A stretch of DNA of 64,000 nucleotides, taken from positions 15,407,897 to 15,471,896 of the forward strand of contig OY986975.1 in NCBI GenBank assembly GCA_963920575.1, read 5' to 3'. Shown here one piece after another: positions 49,421 to 60,098 of this stretch. A model generated the notes under the pieces. That model was given only the letters and a program-made list of their open reading frames with translations. It was not told where the DNA came from and ran no database searches. Numbering within the stretch: position 1 is the first letter of the stretch; each line of letters starts with the position of its first letter. The stretch comes from Narthecium ossifragum. Its lineage: Eukaryota > Streptophyta > Magnoliopsida > Dioscoreales > Nartheciaceae. The translations under genes were made by a program, and so were the position numbers.

Positions 49421-49795
49421 AGACGATGACGGGGGCTTTCCAATATAGCTTAGGCTTCGAAGGGAGACGATATCGGCGAGCTTTAGACACTGGTCATGTA
49501 CAAGTCATGTGACCAGTTTATCATTTGTCATTTGACACCATTCGAGTGTCAGATCATAACGAAGCGATATTGATAAGTGAGGTACCAAAAACATAATTAT
49601 TAAACTATATGTACTAAAGTGATATGTGGGGAATTTTACATGTATCAAAATTGCAATTTAACCCAAAGTAAAATGTGCAATGACTGCTGTAATTATTCTT
49701 GATAAGTTTATGATCATTCAAATGACTAATCTTGCCATTATGAAATCGACATGGTGAACATTCCAAAATGATGAAACCACAAAAGGATAGGAAAA

Positions 49796-51111
49796 TTAGA
49801 CATATTTCTTAGCGATCACCAAGAGGCAATTGAGCAATTCTTGGGGTTTTGAGAGCTTAACCATATGATCTGCACATTGGATCTCAATAACTTCATCAAT
49901 CATCCTTCGCTGGATGGCCTCCACCAAAACCTTAATTTATCTTCTTTGCACACAATGTAGACTTTGGAGACGGAACCAAATTTACTTTTGGTGAATAGAG
50001 ATTTATCCTCCAAATCTTCAGTAAATGTCTTTGCTGGTCTGATCAACATGTCGGCCAATTTTAAACCCTGAGAAAGTGTGAAACATAAAGATAAATGCAT
50101 AATGTTAGAGATAGATTTGCTTTGATCCATGTAATGTGGATATTCTGCAACGGAGAATTTTGATACAATTTAGAAGCCAAGAATCCTATACGAACTGACA
50201 TTATTGTCGGAAGTTTCCCCCGTCCTTGATCAAATTGAGACGTCGAATCAGCAAAAAGTTCTGCTCCGGTTTCTCCTTCAAGGGTCTAAAAAACATGCAC
50301 AATCAAGGGATCAAAATCCAACAAAACTAATGTCTAATTGGTACAATAGAAATTAATATAATGTTTGTCAAAGCTTTTACATATATTAAACCTACTTTAT
50401 TTTATGATTTTAGAACTTAGAGCCGTTTTATGTTCTTGGTGCGAAGCAAAACACCTTATAAGTCGAAATCGGCCCCGTTTGGTATGGAAATACCAAACGG
50501 AAATAAGAGAATATTTCAAAAATATTTCAGGAATATTTCCGAATCCACTACTTATTTCACACTTTATTTCCCAAACATCTTTTCCTATTCCAAGTAATCA
50601 TTATAAAGTTATTCCCACTCTCCACTCTACTTTTTCCTTATTCTAAATAATCATTACAAAATTATTCCAGAAATCGAAAATAAAGTCCTTTAACCCCGGA
50701 ATAAGGTTATTCCCACACTTTAATTAGTCAGCAGTACAAACAAAAATGTCCGGTTTGGTTTTGTAACGAAAACACAAAATAATCTTAAATTGTAAAATTG
50801 GAAATAAAGCGACTTTAATATGGAAGTTTCTCTAAAATTTTCGTCACGAGCAAACAATGAACTGGTACGGAGGCAAAAATCTCAAAGCTTGGAAGGTTGG
50901 GGGATGGCATCATTAATTGCACTAGGAAACACGGCGACGGCGATCTTGTCCGGGAAGGCCTCCATGGCACGGGAAGGACCACACCGCCGAAACTGTGGCC
51001 GACGAGAATCACCTTGTCATCGGAAGGTAGCATGGCCATCACTTCTATCAGTGACTGCACGTCGTCCACCTGCTTGGGATGGATGCCACATATATCCTGC
51101 CATGTCTACGG
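49796..51111 (-). pseudogene. Methylesterase (MES/SABP2-type) pseudogene
   Basis: Copy of the intact gene at 60099-61195. The exon-3 equivalent is 49796-50067 (LKLADMLIRPAKTFTEDLED, frameshift after IVCKEDK, then CADHMVKLSKPQELL with the catalytic-type His). The exon-2 equivalent is 50145-50285 (141 nt, same length, frame open), but its splice donor reads AA where the intact gene has GT. Exon 1 survives only in its 3' part, about 50870-51111 ([27 protein letters not shown]), with frameshifts; the 5' half including the start is missing. At 51111 the sequence changes to LCAT-gene-2 downstream sequence. Confidence 0.88.
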
Positions 51112-51129
51112 CCGTCGCTGATTTTAAAA

Positions 51130-51439
51130 TGTGGTTGGTGCGATACCAAAATACTCTCCTACATATTCTTGCCTGCTCTTAGCAAAGTCAACTTTATTTT
51201 GTCAAATGTGACAAAGCAGGTGTAAATGCTCAAAAGTGTTAAGAGGATCCATTAATTATACTAGTACTAGATCTGAGAGAAATCATAGTGAAATACTTGA
51301 GAAACATGTTGTTGTTCGCTCATATATTGGAAAGTTTCTCAAGTTTTTTAGTTTCCTGATGGCATCTGCTGCATGTGGTATGAGACTGGTAAGAGGTCTT
51401 CCTCCCGAAGTGGCTGTGATTGCTGTATCTCAATGTTGA
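51130..51439 (+). repeat. Duplicate of the LCAT gene 2 3' flank, cut by a gap
   Basis: Matches 43515-43930 in order and orientation with small deletions. It starts just beyond the truncated MES exon 1 and runs into the N gap. No LCAT exon is present. Confidence 0.8.
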
Positions 51440-51639
51440 NNNNNNNNNNNNNNNNNNNNNNNNNNNNNNNNNNNNNNNNNNNNNNNNNNNNNNNNNNNNN
51501 NNNNNNNNNNNNNNNNNNNNNNNNNNNNNNNNNNNNNNNNNNNNNNNNNNNNNNNNNNNNNNNNNNNNNNNNNNNNNNNNNNNNNNNNNNNNNNNNNNNN
51601 NNNNNNNNNNNNNNNNNNNNNNNNNNNNNNNNNNNNNNN
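51440..51639. other. Assembly gap (200 N)
   Basis: Exactly 200 N, probably of unknown true size. It truncates the duplicated LCAT 3' flank. Confidence 0.99.
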
Positions 51640-52430
51640 TCCACAATCTAGGATAAGGGGGAGACAAGCTCCTTCTTAATCCTAGCCATAGAGTCAGCAC
51701 GCAATCCCGTTATGAGTCCTAGGGATTTACAAAATCTGCATATTGTGCAGCCTCCCAATGGATCCTTTGAACATTCTCCGTGAAATCATCCGGCCAACAC
51801 CTCGTCCCATTCTGGCAATCCCTCACATCCCTCCCTGTAGTCCAACTCAAAAATAGCATGACATATACCTTGTTAGGAACATATGTGGGAGAAGAAAAGA
51901 GAAAAAGCACACAAGACACATATTTACATGATTCATCCTAGAACAAGGCTACGTATACGGAGTCATTGGGGTCTTTCACTATCTCTAGAGGCAAGAAATG
52001 CCAATTACATGTTACAATGACGGCCGTTCATAGAAACCCTCATATCCTAGGATTTTGACACATACAAGTAAAAATTACTTAAATTACCTCTTCTAAAAGA
52101 CCTTATTGCTAGTCTACTTTGCTTCGGTCAGGTCTGCTCCATATCTCAACATATCTTTCTCCCAAGCAGTTTCCATCCCAAGGTGAAATGCACGTAGCGC
52201 CGCAATAAAAATGTTAGAGGATGAAGCACTGGATGCAGCCACACACCCAGACAACCCTCCTCTGACTCTGAATGTTGATCCGAGCAACCGCGAGGCCCAC
52301 CCCGCAATCGTTTGAGTTCACCAACGCATCCGATCGAATGATTGGCAGTCCCCGATCATGTGGGGAGGACCTGCATCCATCAGAAGAATGGGTGGAGCCG
52401 TCCCTTCTCAATCAATTGCCATTTTCTCGG
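51640..52430 (-). pseudogene. Possible LINE-type RNase H debris
   Basis: The minus strand has CGVGLAVARIN near 52290, ALRAFHLGMETAWEKDM near 52190 and DCQNGTRCWPDDFTENVQRI near 51790, which together recall the RNase H domain of plant non-LTR elements. An unmatched stretch lies around 51860-52090. Very degraded. Confidence 0.35.
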
Positions 52431-52709
52431 TAGCTTACTGTATGCGTAGTGTTTTATTTTGGGTTCCTGATGGTTAAGTATGGGCACTTGAGGGTTTCCT
52501 GTTCGAGTCTAGTTTTGTATTTCTTCTCTTCACTAGTCTTCTGGCTCAACTAATTAATCACAAAAAAGGTGGAAAAAATCTGCCATTATCTCCTGTGCCA
52601 AGCAACCTCATAGTAGCCTCCAACGCCGATGACCCAAACCCATTGAACACATGTTTCTGCATTTCCATATCTCCCAGAGTGCATACCCGACCCTAACTTT
52701 CCAAATTTG
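52431..52709. other. Unassigned sequence
   Basis: No gene or repeat recognised. Confidence 0.3.
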
Positions 52710-52795
52710 ATGGCAATCCAAGTTTGATGGAGTTTCCGAGCTTGATGGAGTATCCAGGTTCGACGGCTTATCCTCATATGTCGGACGGGAGAGTT

Positions 52796-53518
52796 TGTTG
52801 ACTTTTCCTCCCATGAGGATGACGGCAGCAGTAGGATTGATCCTTCTTTAAGAGAAGGATTGATCGGTCTTTGAAATTTATCAGCGGATCGATCCATCTC
52901 GCCAAGAAGGATCGATCCTACATTGAAAACCAAAGAGACAGAGGGCACCTGTTTGTAAAGATCAAGGTTGGATCGATCCGCATATCGATCCTCTTCGGGA
53001 TGCTGAGATTTTGAGGGATGGATCGATCGCTCCTATATAGTAGGATCGATCCTCCTAGGGATTTTGGAATTCATCGATCTCGTGCATATAAGGATCGATC
53101 CTTTCCTTGAGTGGGATCGATCCTTCCCTACTGGATGGATAAATCCGACGGCTCAGATCTAATCCGGATTTGTGTTTAGTGGAGGCTATAAATAGAGTGC
53201 TTTTAGGGTTTCGTTTTTTGGTAGAGATGTTGTTGAGAGGATTGTGAGAGGTGTGAGAGGTGTGAGAGTAGGCAACCCTAGAGAGAGATCTCTTTATCTC
53301 TGCTAGGGTTTGGGCTTTGTAATCTCTCTCATAGTGAAGATTTCTTCTATTTCCCGTGGTTTTTTCCTTCCAGTTGTTGCTGGTAGGTTTTTCCACGTAA
53401 ATCCTTATCTCCACTTTTTCTTTTTCTTTGTGGTTTGGTTGTTTCTCTTCCGCTGCGACATCCCCGTATTTATCTGGCGTATCTCCGGCATCGCCGGGAC
53501 CCCTCAGATTCCCCAACA
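52796..53518 (+). repeat. LTR A (left) of a gag-only copia-like element
   Basis: TGTTG...CAACA, 723 bp, with TATA box CTATAAATAG near 53190. Matches LTR B (54796-55468). About 85 bp directly upstream (52711-52795), including a polypurine stretch, also match the sequence before LTR B. The GGATCGATCC array occupies 52826-53120. Confidence 0.88.
52826..53120. repeat. GGATCGATCC palindrome array in LTR A
   Basis: At least ten copies of GGATCGATCC or one-off variants (GGATTGATCC), often paired as AAGGATCGATCCTT. The same array, less about 50 bp, is in LTR B. Confidence 0.9.
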
Positions 53519-53520
53519 AG

Positions 53521-53532
53521 TGGTATCAGAGC
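53521..53532 (+). other. Primer-binding site (initiator tRNA-Met type)
   Basis: TGGTATCAGAGC starts three bases after the CAACA end of LTR A, the usual tRNA-iMet complement in plant LTR elements. Confidence 0.9.
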
Positions 53533-53629
53533 CTAGGTTCTGAGATTAGGGGGATTCGAATCCCTGATCAAGATTCTAAGTCCCTAATCAAGATCTGAAG
53601 CATATGGGTTGGATTCTTGCAGAAGCGAG

Positions 53630-54400
53630 ATGGACGCCAATACTGTATGGATGATTCTACTCAACGGAAACAACTGGAACCTATGGAAGACAAAGATGAA
53701 GGATCTTTTATTCTGTAGGGATCTCTATGAGCCTCTGCATGGAATAAAAAAGAAGCCTAAAGAGATGGAGGAAGGAGAATGGAACAAGCTTGACAGGAAG
53801 GCCTTGGCGAGTATCCGACAGTGTTTGGAAGATGGCGTCTACCACCACGTGTCGACGATGACGGCAGCCAAAGATCTTTGGGACAAGCTTCACGAGCTTT
53901 ACGAGAGGAAGTCTGTTGAAAACAAAACTTTCTTGATCCGACGGCTTGTGAATCTGAAGTACCAAGATGGAGGGTCAATAGCCGAGCATCTGAATGAGTT
54001 CCAGAGCATCGTCAATCAACTTGCAACCATGAAGATGGTTTTGGATGACGACCTGAAGGCATCACTCCTGCTTAGTTCTTTTCCAGATTCTTGGGAGAAC
54101 CTGGTAGTATCGCTCAACAACTCAGCGCTTGACAGAGCAGTATCTCTGAGCCAAGTTACAGGCTGTTTGCTGAACGAAGAGACCAGACGGAAGTCTGCTG
54201 AAACAAGGCAGATAGATTCAGAGTCTATGGTGGCAGTGAACCAAGGCAGAAGAAAAAGTGTCACTTGCTATTACTGTGGCAAATTTGGCCATGTAAAGAA
54301 GCAGTGCAGGAAGTACAAGAAGGACGTTAGAGATGGCAATGTTGATGATGGTGAAGATGAGAGCACCGCGAACGTCACGCTAGACCCAGCTGTCTGGTGA
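53630..54400 (+). CDS. Copia-type gag protein with CCHC zinc knuckle
   Basis: Open for 256 residues from ATG 53630. N-terminal GNNWNLWKTKMKDLL is the start of the UBN2/Retrotran gag domain; the middle carries LYERKSVENKTFLIRRLVNL and the nucleocapsid knuckle is CYYCGKFGHVKKQC (C-x2-C-x4-H-x4-C) near residue 215. The frame is intact, but the element has no protease, integrase, RT or RNase H: it goes from gag to about 400 bp of noncoding sequence and LTR B. Particles or transposition would need enzymes from a related element. Confidence 0.88.
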   Translation: MDANTVWMILLNGNNWNLWKTKMKDLLFCRDLYEPLHGIKKKPKEMEEGEWNKLDRKALASIRQCLEDGVYHHVSTMTAAKDLWDKLHELYERKSVENKTFLIRRLVNLKYQDGGSIAEHLNEFQSIVNQLATMKMVLDDDLKASLLLSSFPDSWENLVVSLNNSALDRAVSLSQVTGCLLNEETRRKSAETRQIDSESMVAVNQGRRKSVTCYYCGKFGHVKKQCRKYKKDVRDGNVDDGEDESTANVTLDPAVW

Positions 54401-54795
54401 CGGGGGAGCTTCCGTGCTAGGAGCACGAGGAGGTGCATCCGGTCGATCGAAGCGGCCGAGGATATCTGAGTTACAAGCCCGGGACGTACTGTAACTTGAA
54501 GGCAAGAAAGCAACCGAGAAGATCAAGACTTGACGGCAACATCCAAGACTTGATGGACAGTTCTTGATGATGGTGATCTGAATCTGATGGGAGATCCAGA
54601 GTTCAATGGTAGATCTGAGGTTGATGGTGTTATCCAACTTCAACGACAACATAAAAGTGGCTAACTGACAGCACTGGAGGTGGCATGACGGCGACGCAAT
54701 CCGAATTCGATGGCAATCCGAGTTTGATGGAATTTCCGAGCTTGATGGAGTATCCAGGTTCGACGGCTTATCCTCATATGTCGGACGGGGGAGTT

Positions 54796-55468
54796 TGTTG
54801 ACTTTTCCTCCCATGAGGATGACGGCAGCAGTAGGATCGATCCTTCTTTAAGAGAAGGATCGATCGGTCTTTGAAATTTATCAGCGGATCGATCCATCTC
54901 TCCAAGAAGGATCGATCCTACGTTGAAAACAAAAGAGATAGAGGGCACCTGTTTGTAAAGATCAAGGTTGGATCGATCCGCATATCGATCCTCTTCGGGA
55001 TGCTGAGATTTTGAGGGATTTTGGAATTCATCGATCTCGTGCATACAAGGATCGATCCTTTCCTTGAGTGGGATCGATCCTTCCCTACTGGATGGACAAA
55101 TCCGACGGCTCAGATCTAATCCGGATTTGTGTTTAGTGGAGGCTATAAATAGAGTGCTTTTAGGGTTTCTCTTTGTGGCAAAGATGTTGTTGAGAGGATT
55201 GTGAGAGGTGTGAGAGTAGGCAACCCTAGAGAGAGATCTCTTTGTCTCTGCTAGGGTTTGGACTTTGTAATTTCTCTCTCATAGTGAAGATTTCCTCTGC
55301 TGCCCGTGGTTTTTTCCTTCCAGTTGTTGCTGGTAGGTTTGTCCACGTAAATCCTTATCTCCACTTTTTCTTTTTCTTTGTGCTTTGGTTGTTTCTCTTT
55401 CGCTGTGACATCCCCGTATCCATCTGACGTATCTCCGGCATCGCCGGGACCCCTCAAATTCCCCAACA
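54796..55468 (+). repeat. LTR B (right) of the gag-only copia-like element
   Basis: Starts TGTTGACTTTTCC after a GGACGGGGGAG polypurine tract and ends CCCCAACA; 673 bp. It lacks a roughly 40-bp palindromic segment of LTR A, lost between AGGGA direct repeats, and one GTGAGAGGT unit. No target duplication matches the left flank. Confidence 0.88.
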
Positions 55469-58400
55469 CTTATCGTGAAGTGTAAGGGCCTTTCTGAAAC
55501 ATTTTCATGGGTTTTTTTGAAACTTTCTGGGGTTTTCACATAAGTTTAGAAATTTTGAGGGCATTTCTGTGAAAATAACTCCTCCTTCTAGATGGATCGT
55601 GAATCCTCTCCTTTGGCCTTTTCTTCTCTATGCTGGATGATTACTAACCCTCTCCTTGATCCTCCTCTCCTCTGCACCTGGCTAGAAGTTAGAGAGAGAA
55701 ACAAGAGAGAAAAGAGGTGGAGCTCGTTGGAATATTTTTTTGTGATTTCAGATGGTTTTCCTTGGTTTCTTCTCCTCTAATTGGCCTAAGTAAGTTTGTC
55801 TCTTATCCCTTGATCATTTCCATGTTTTTTTCGCTGTTTATCATTGAGTTTTGGGTTGTTTTTGGGTTTTTCGACAATGGGTCGCCAGAGTTGACACTGG
55901 AGACGACGTCTAAGACGATGTGTTCCTCTTTTCGACGATTGCAACGTCGAAAAAGACCGGCGGTGAAACCCGACACCGTCCCTCTCTTCCTTAAAGCTTT
56001 TCTGATCGGAAAACACCTCTCTAAGCCTTTGAACCCTTTTTTGTCGAGCGAGGTCTCGGCGAACTTTTTGAGAGCTTTGGCTAGCGATCTGATGCAGGAC
56101 CAATTCCAGATCTAGACCTAGTTGACCCAATCTAGAGAGAGTCCCTAGGCGTTCAGGTCGTGTTCGAACTCCCTTAGTCCGACTCAGATCTCCGTACGAC
56201 CGTGACCGTTGAATGGGCATAACTTCCAGCCACGGTGTCTGATCGGGGCGTGTGACTAGCCGTTTCGACCGGCTCGACGAGCTCTACAAGACTCATTGAG
56301 ATCTTTGACCTGGGCCTCCAAAGATCCAGATTCCTTTTCTTTATGGCCTAAAATTCCGTTTTAGTGTAAATCTTTCCTTTTTAGATAGGTTATCGGTCTT
56401 TACTATTTTTAGCATGTTTTCCTATCTCTAGCCGTTTTCTTCTTTCTTAATTTCGGGGTTAGTTCATTAGTAATTGAGTTTGAGTTTAATACTGATGAGA
56501 CACTAAATATTCATAATTAAACCCCTTAAATTACCTTTGTTAGGCCTAAAGTAGTTGTATTTAATAGTTTGTTAGTTGATTTCAGGTGTAATCATGATTT
56601 AAGAAGAAATATAAGAATTTCGACTAAAATGATGAATTTATGTGATAAAGACTGCTTCGTCACCTGTCAAGAGAATATTCTCTATATATTCTGTATAAGT
56701 GTAAATATTCTAGAAATTTAGTTCGTTGTAGAAGACTTCAAGACCTACAACTTTCATGTTGGACATTTGGCGAGACGCCGGATAGTTTAATACCAGTTTT
56801 GAAGAAGATAAAGATACATAGCTGCTGGAAAACTGGTCCGTCGATGCTCAGGAGAATATTCGTTAAATATTACACATAAGTCCAAATAATGTTAAATCTT
56901 CGAGACAAGACAGAAGGCTTCCTAATCTACATCTGTCATGTTGAGTACATTTCTAAATTCCAGACGGGTTGAACCTAGTCGCGACCGGAAGAAGGTGTTG
57001 GCTGGCCGAAAATAAGCTATCAGAATTAAACTAGGAAATCCGAGTTGCACTAGAGGTGCAACTTGGATTAGCTATCAGAATTAAACTAGGAAATCCGAGT
57101 TGCACTAGAGGTCCAACTCAACCCAAAACCCTAATTCTGGGAATACACCTATAAGAAGGTGTTGGCTGGCCGAAAATAAGCATCTTTTTGACAATCTTTG
57201 GAGAGGGAATTAAGGAGAAGACAGCGAGGATGTGGATGGTGACAGCTTCCTATTCCAAGCCGATGGCGTTCATCCAAAAGATGAGTTGCTAGTTATTGTC
57301 CTTAGAATTATTCATGAAACCCTAACATAGTTTTCTATCTTCTTTGGTTTGAATCTTGTTTTCTTCTCAAGACATGATCCTATGAATTTGCTTTTTATTG
57401 TTAATAGAGTTGAGAGAGCAGAGTTCCTTGACGTATTTTCAGTCCTACATGATTTCTGTGATTGATTGTAGAGATTCATAGGATCGTTTTCATGTGATTT
57501 ATGGTTTGCTAGTGAGATAGGCTATGCTAAGGTAGGATAGGTTGTGCCAAGGTCATTATGAGTAGTATAACTTAAAATAATCGTAGGACTGAAGACAATC
57601 TATGCTAAGAAAGATAGGCTATACCGTTAGAAACATAAATCTTATTTTAGGGATTCATATGAGCTTGTAGCCATATGATCCATAATATTGAGAGGAGATC
57701 AAGAGGATAACTAGAGAAGATTGAAGGCGAAACTAGGGCGGATTGAGTAATTCCTAAGTCACTTATCCATTGATTCAAATTGATCAACATTTTATTTCTT
57801 TTCTTCATTAGTTTAATCTATTCCATCTTTGATTCTTTTCCTTAGTTTTAGGGTTTTGAGAATTGATTTCAGTTTCCAACGTTTTCCCTGTGGATCGACT
57901 CCCGACTTCACCGCTATTTTACCTAGTAGTGTAGTGATTGAATAAGGAGTTTAGGGTTTGTAATTCAGTCAGTTTTTTGCGAGCGATCAAATACCTAATT
58001 TGAGTCCATCTGTAAGTTGGTCTGTTCTTATTCTATAAAAGGAGTTTAGGGTTTATAATTCAGTCAGTTTTTTATTAATAAAAGTTTTGAGTAGTTTTCT
58101 CCTCTTGAGAATTCTGGTTCTCTCTCCCACAGAGAGGACGGTTGTCTCTCCCGACGAGAGGCTTTCACGCTCACCCTGCGCCACGATCCTTTGGGGAAGA
58201 TGGGGCGTAAGGTAGAGGAAGTTGTGGCACTTCCTCCCGCACCTTTTCATGGCATTTTCGTCGCCTTTTGACGACGTCCGACAGAGTTCCAGCAGAAACT
58301 CCGGCAAGGGCTGGAGGAACACGACCCTGTGCGCGGTGCACGTTAGGACACACACACACAACATTTGCTAACATGCAACGAGACCTTCAAATGCCCATAT

Positions 58401-59960
58401 CTTGAGCTCCTGACGTCCGTTTTTTATGATTTTTGCGCCATGTTGTCCGTCTCTTCAAGCTCTATCTATTGCTAGTAGATTCAGTTTCATTTGAGTGGCT
58501 ACCCGATCACAATCATAACTCTTTTTTACTTTAGGCAATCGTTTGAGCGGCCAACAAGGGTCGAAGCCTAATATGGACCCCCAGACGTAGAGAACACGCA
58601 TCGACTGCCTTGTTGAGGTAGGAGTTGTCTCCTATTAGGATCGTGTGATTATTTGTTATATAAATGTGTCTATGCCATGATGTATGTAGGTACTTTAATA
58701 ATCTTGTGTGTTCATGCGATGCTATATATGTCATGGTAATGTATCTGATGTGCTTAAAGCTTGTTGGGCTGGTTGAACCCATTGTAAGTTTATCTATCCA
58801 TGCTATGTTACATATATGACGATTCCTGCATGCATGTATGATGAAATTTAATTGACCATTTTATTGATTGATCATTTGTTTGTCTGACTTGGGCATACAT
58901 GATAGGAATGTCAGATTTTGTAACTAGACTAGTCAAAGTTTAGGAGTTGTGTCAATAAATTGACGAATGGATTTTGATCTTCATATGTCGACTGAGGACT
59001 TTAACTTGATTTGAGGATTTGTACTGATGATGTTGTACTTGTACTAATATACTGAGACCTGTATAGAGTATAGAGGGGCCTGGGCTAACTTTGAAGATCT
59101 GACGCGGTGTCTGTGCATGTAAGACTTATCCAAATTATCTAGACCATACTAGGGTCAGTATATTAGGAGACGTTTGGTGTACATAAGTGTACTGTTGTCA
59201 AGTGACTCTTAAGCTTTCGAGCTCATACCTTGAGTTTTGTGAAGGTAGGCCCCGAGACCAACTTGCCACATGGAGATGATGCATAGTGATGACAAGGTGT
59301 CAATGTTAGACTGATCTGATTGAGAGTTAGTTTTGTTATAGGTGGAGAGATGAGGGTTGTATCTCTATTTTATTTTATACTCTACCTTAACTCTCAATTT
59401 ATGTATAATGACATTTTGTATATGCTGGATTTTTGGAGGACTTGTACATTGTAGTCTCTTGGCTTGGTTATTATCTATTTTGATGATTATACTCCTATGC
59501 ACATGAAACCATGAATGAATGTTTTGGACCGAAGGTGTCCCCAAAGTTTATAATTCTATTGTAAATTATTAGTGAAATGTCATAGGATGTGTTGTTTATA
59601 GACTGCTGATAGGTACGTTGTAATTATAAATTTATGCGACCGCGCACAAAGGTCATGTCGAAATTTCGAATTTTTGCTTATCTAGGATAATTTGGATGTT
59701 AAATTGAGGCGGGGGTGGCATAGTAAGTTTTCACTCAAGTAGTGGTGACGGTGGCCGAATGTGTGGCGGCTAAAACTCTTCTAGTGGCAGTAGACGGAGG
59801 AGGTGGTGACGGTGGCTGGTTGTGGTGGCTGAGGGCCTGAGGCTGCCGGATGTAATACTGGTGAGTGGTGTTGGTCATGGTGGTGGTGGAAGTTAATAAA
59901 ATTTTAATAGATAGTAGATGACAAGGATATTTTAATAAGCTGATGCTATGCTACGAATTT
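55469..59960. repeat. Long noncoding LTR-like sequence between the copia element and MES
   Basis: No gene supported. Features: diverged internal repetition around 56645-56950; nested direct repeats at 56991-57181; the phrase CCCTGTGGATCGACTCCCGACT near 57888 that is common in plant Ty3 LTR/leader regions; direct repeats at 57943 and 58039; a TATA-like CTATAAAAGG near 58033; GGTGGTG-rich sequence around 59700-59895. Probably several LTR remnants, with ends unresolved. Confidence 0.5.
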
Positions 59961-60098
59961 TTTGATGCAAATATAATTTGGATTATTTTAATACTGTAGC
60001 TTCATTTATTCAAATCGCTTGAAGATTGTTTCACGAAAAGACAGAGGTGGAAATTACAATGTGAAAAACTACAAATGATGAAGCAAAGGAAGAGGAGC

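Larger units (their letters stand above)
47762..49663. mobile_element. Pack-MULE carrying two captured gene fragments
   Basis: A 1902-bp Mutator-like element with long terminal inverted repeats (about 100 bp; both ends read GG(C/T)TAAATT, then TAAAATTCCCC and ATAGTTTAATAAT). It is flanked by a perfect 9-bp target duplication, CAAAGTAAA, at 47753-47761 and 49664-49672. No transposase. The interior is far more GC-rich than its surroundings and holds gene fragments of CHX and HMGR type, both on the minus strand. Confidence 0.92.

Noticed and set aside
48970..49443. Ser/Pro-rich 157-residue minus-strand frame
   Set aside because: It is the wrong frame of the HMGR fragment; the correct frame shows the HMGR membrane domain.
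50470..50710. Possible MITE in the MES pseudogene intron (CCGTTTGGTATGGAAATACC)
   Set aside because: Only one short end palindrome; no second terminus or target duplication found.
53521..53532. Possible tRNA fragment
   Set aside because: It is the primer-binding site of the LTR element; no cloverleaf.
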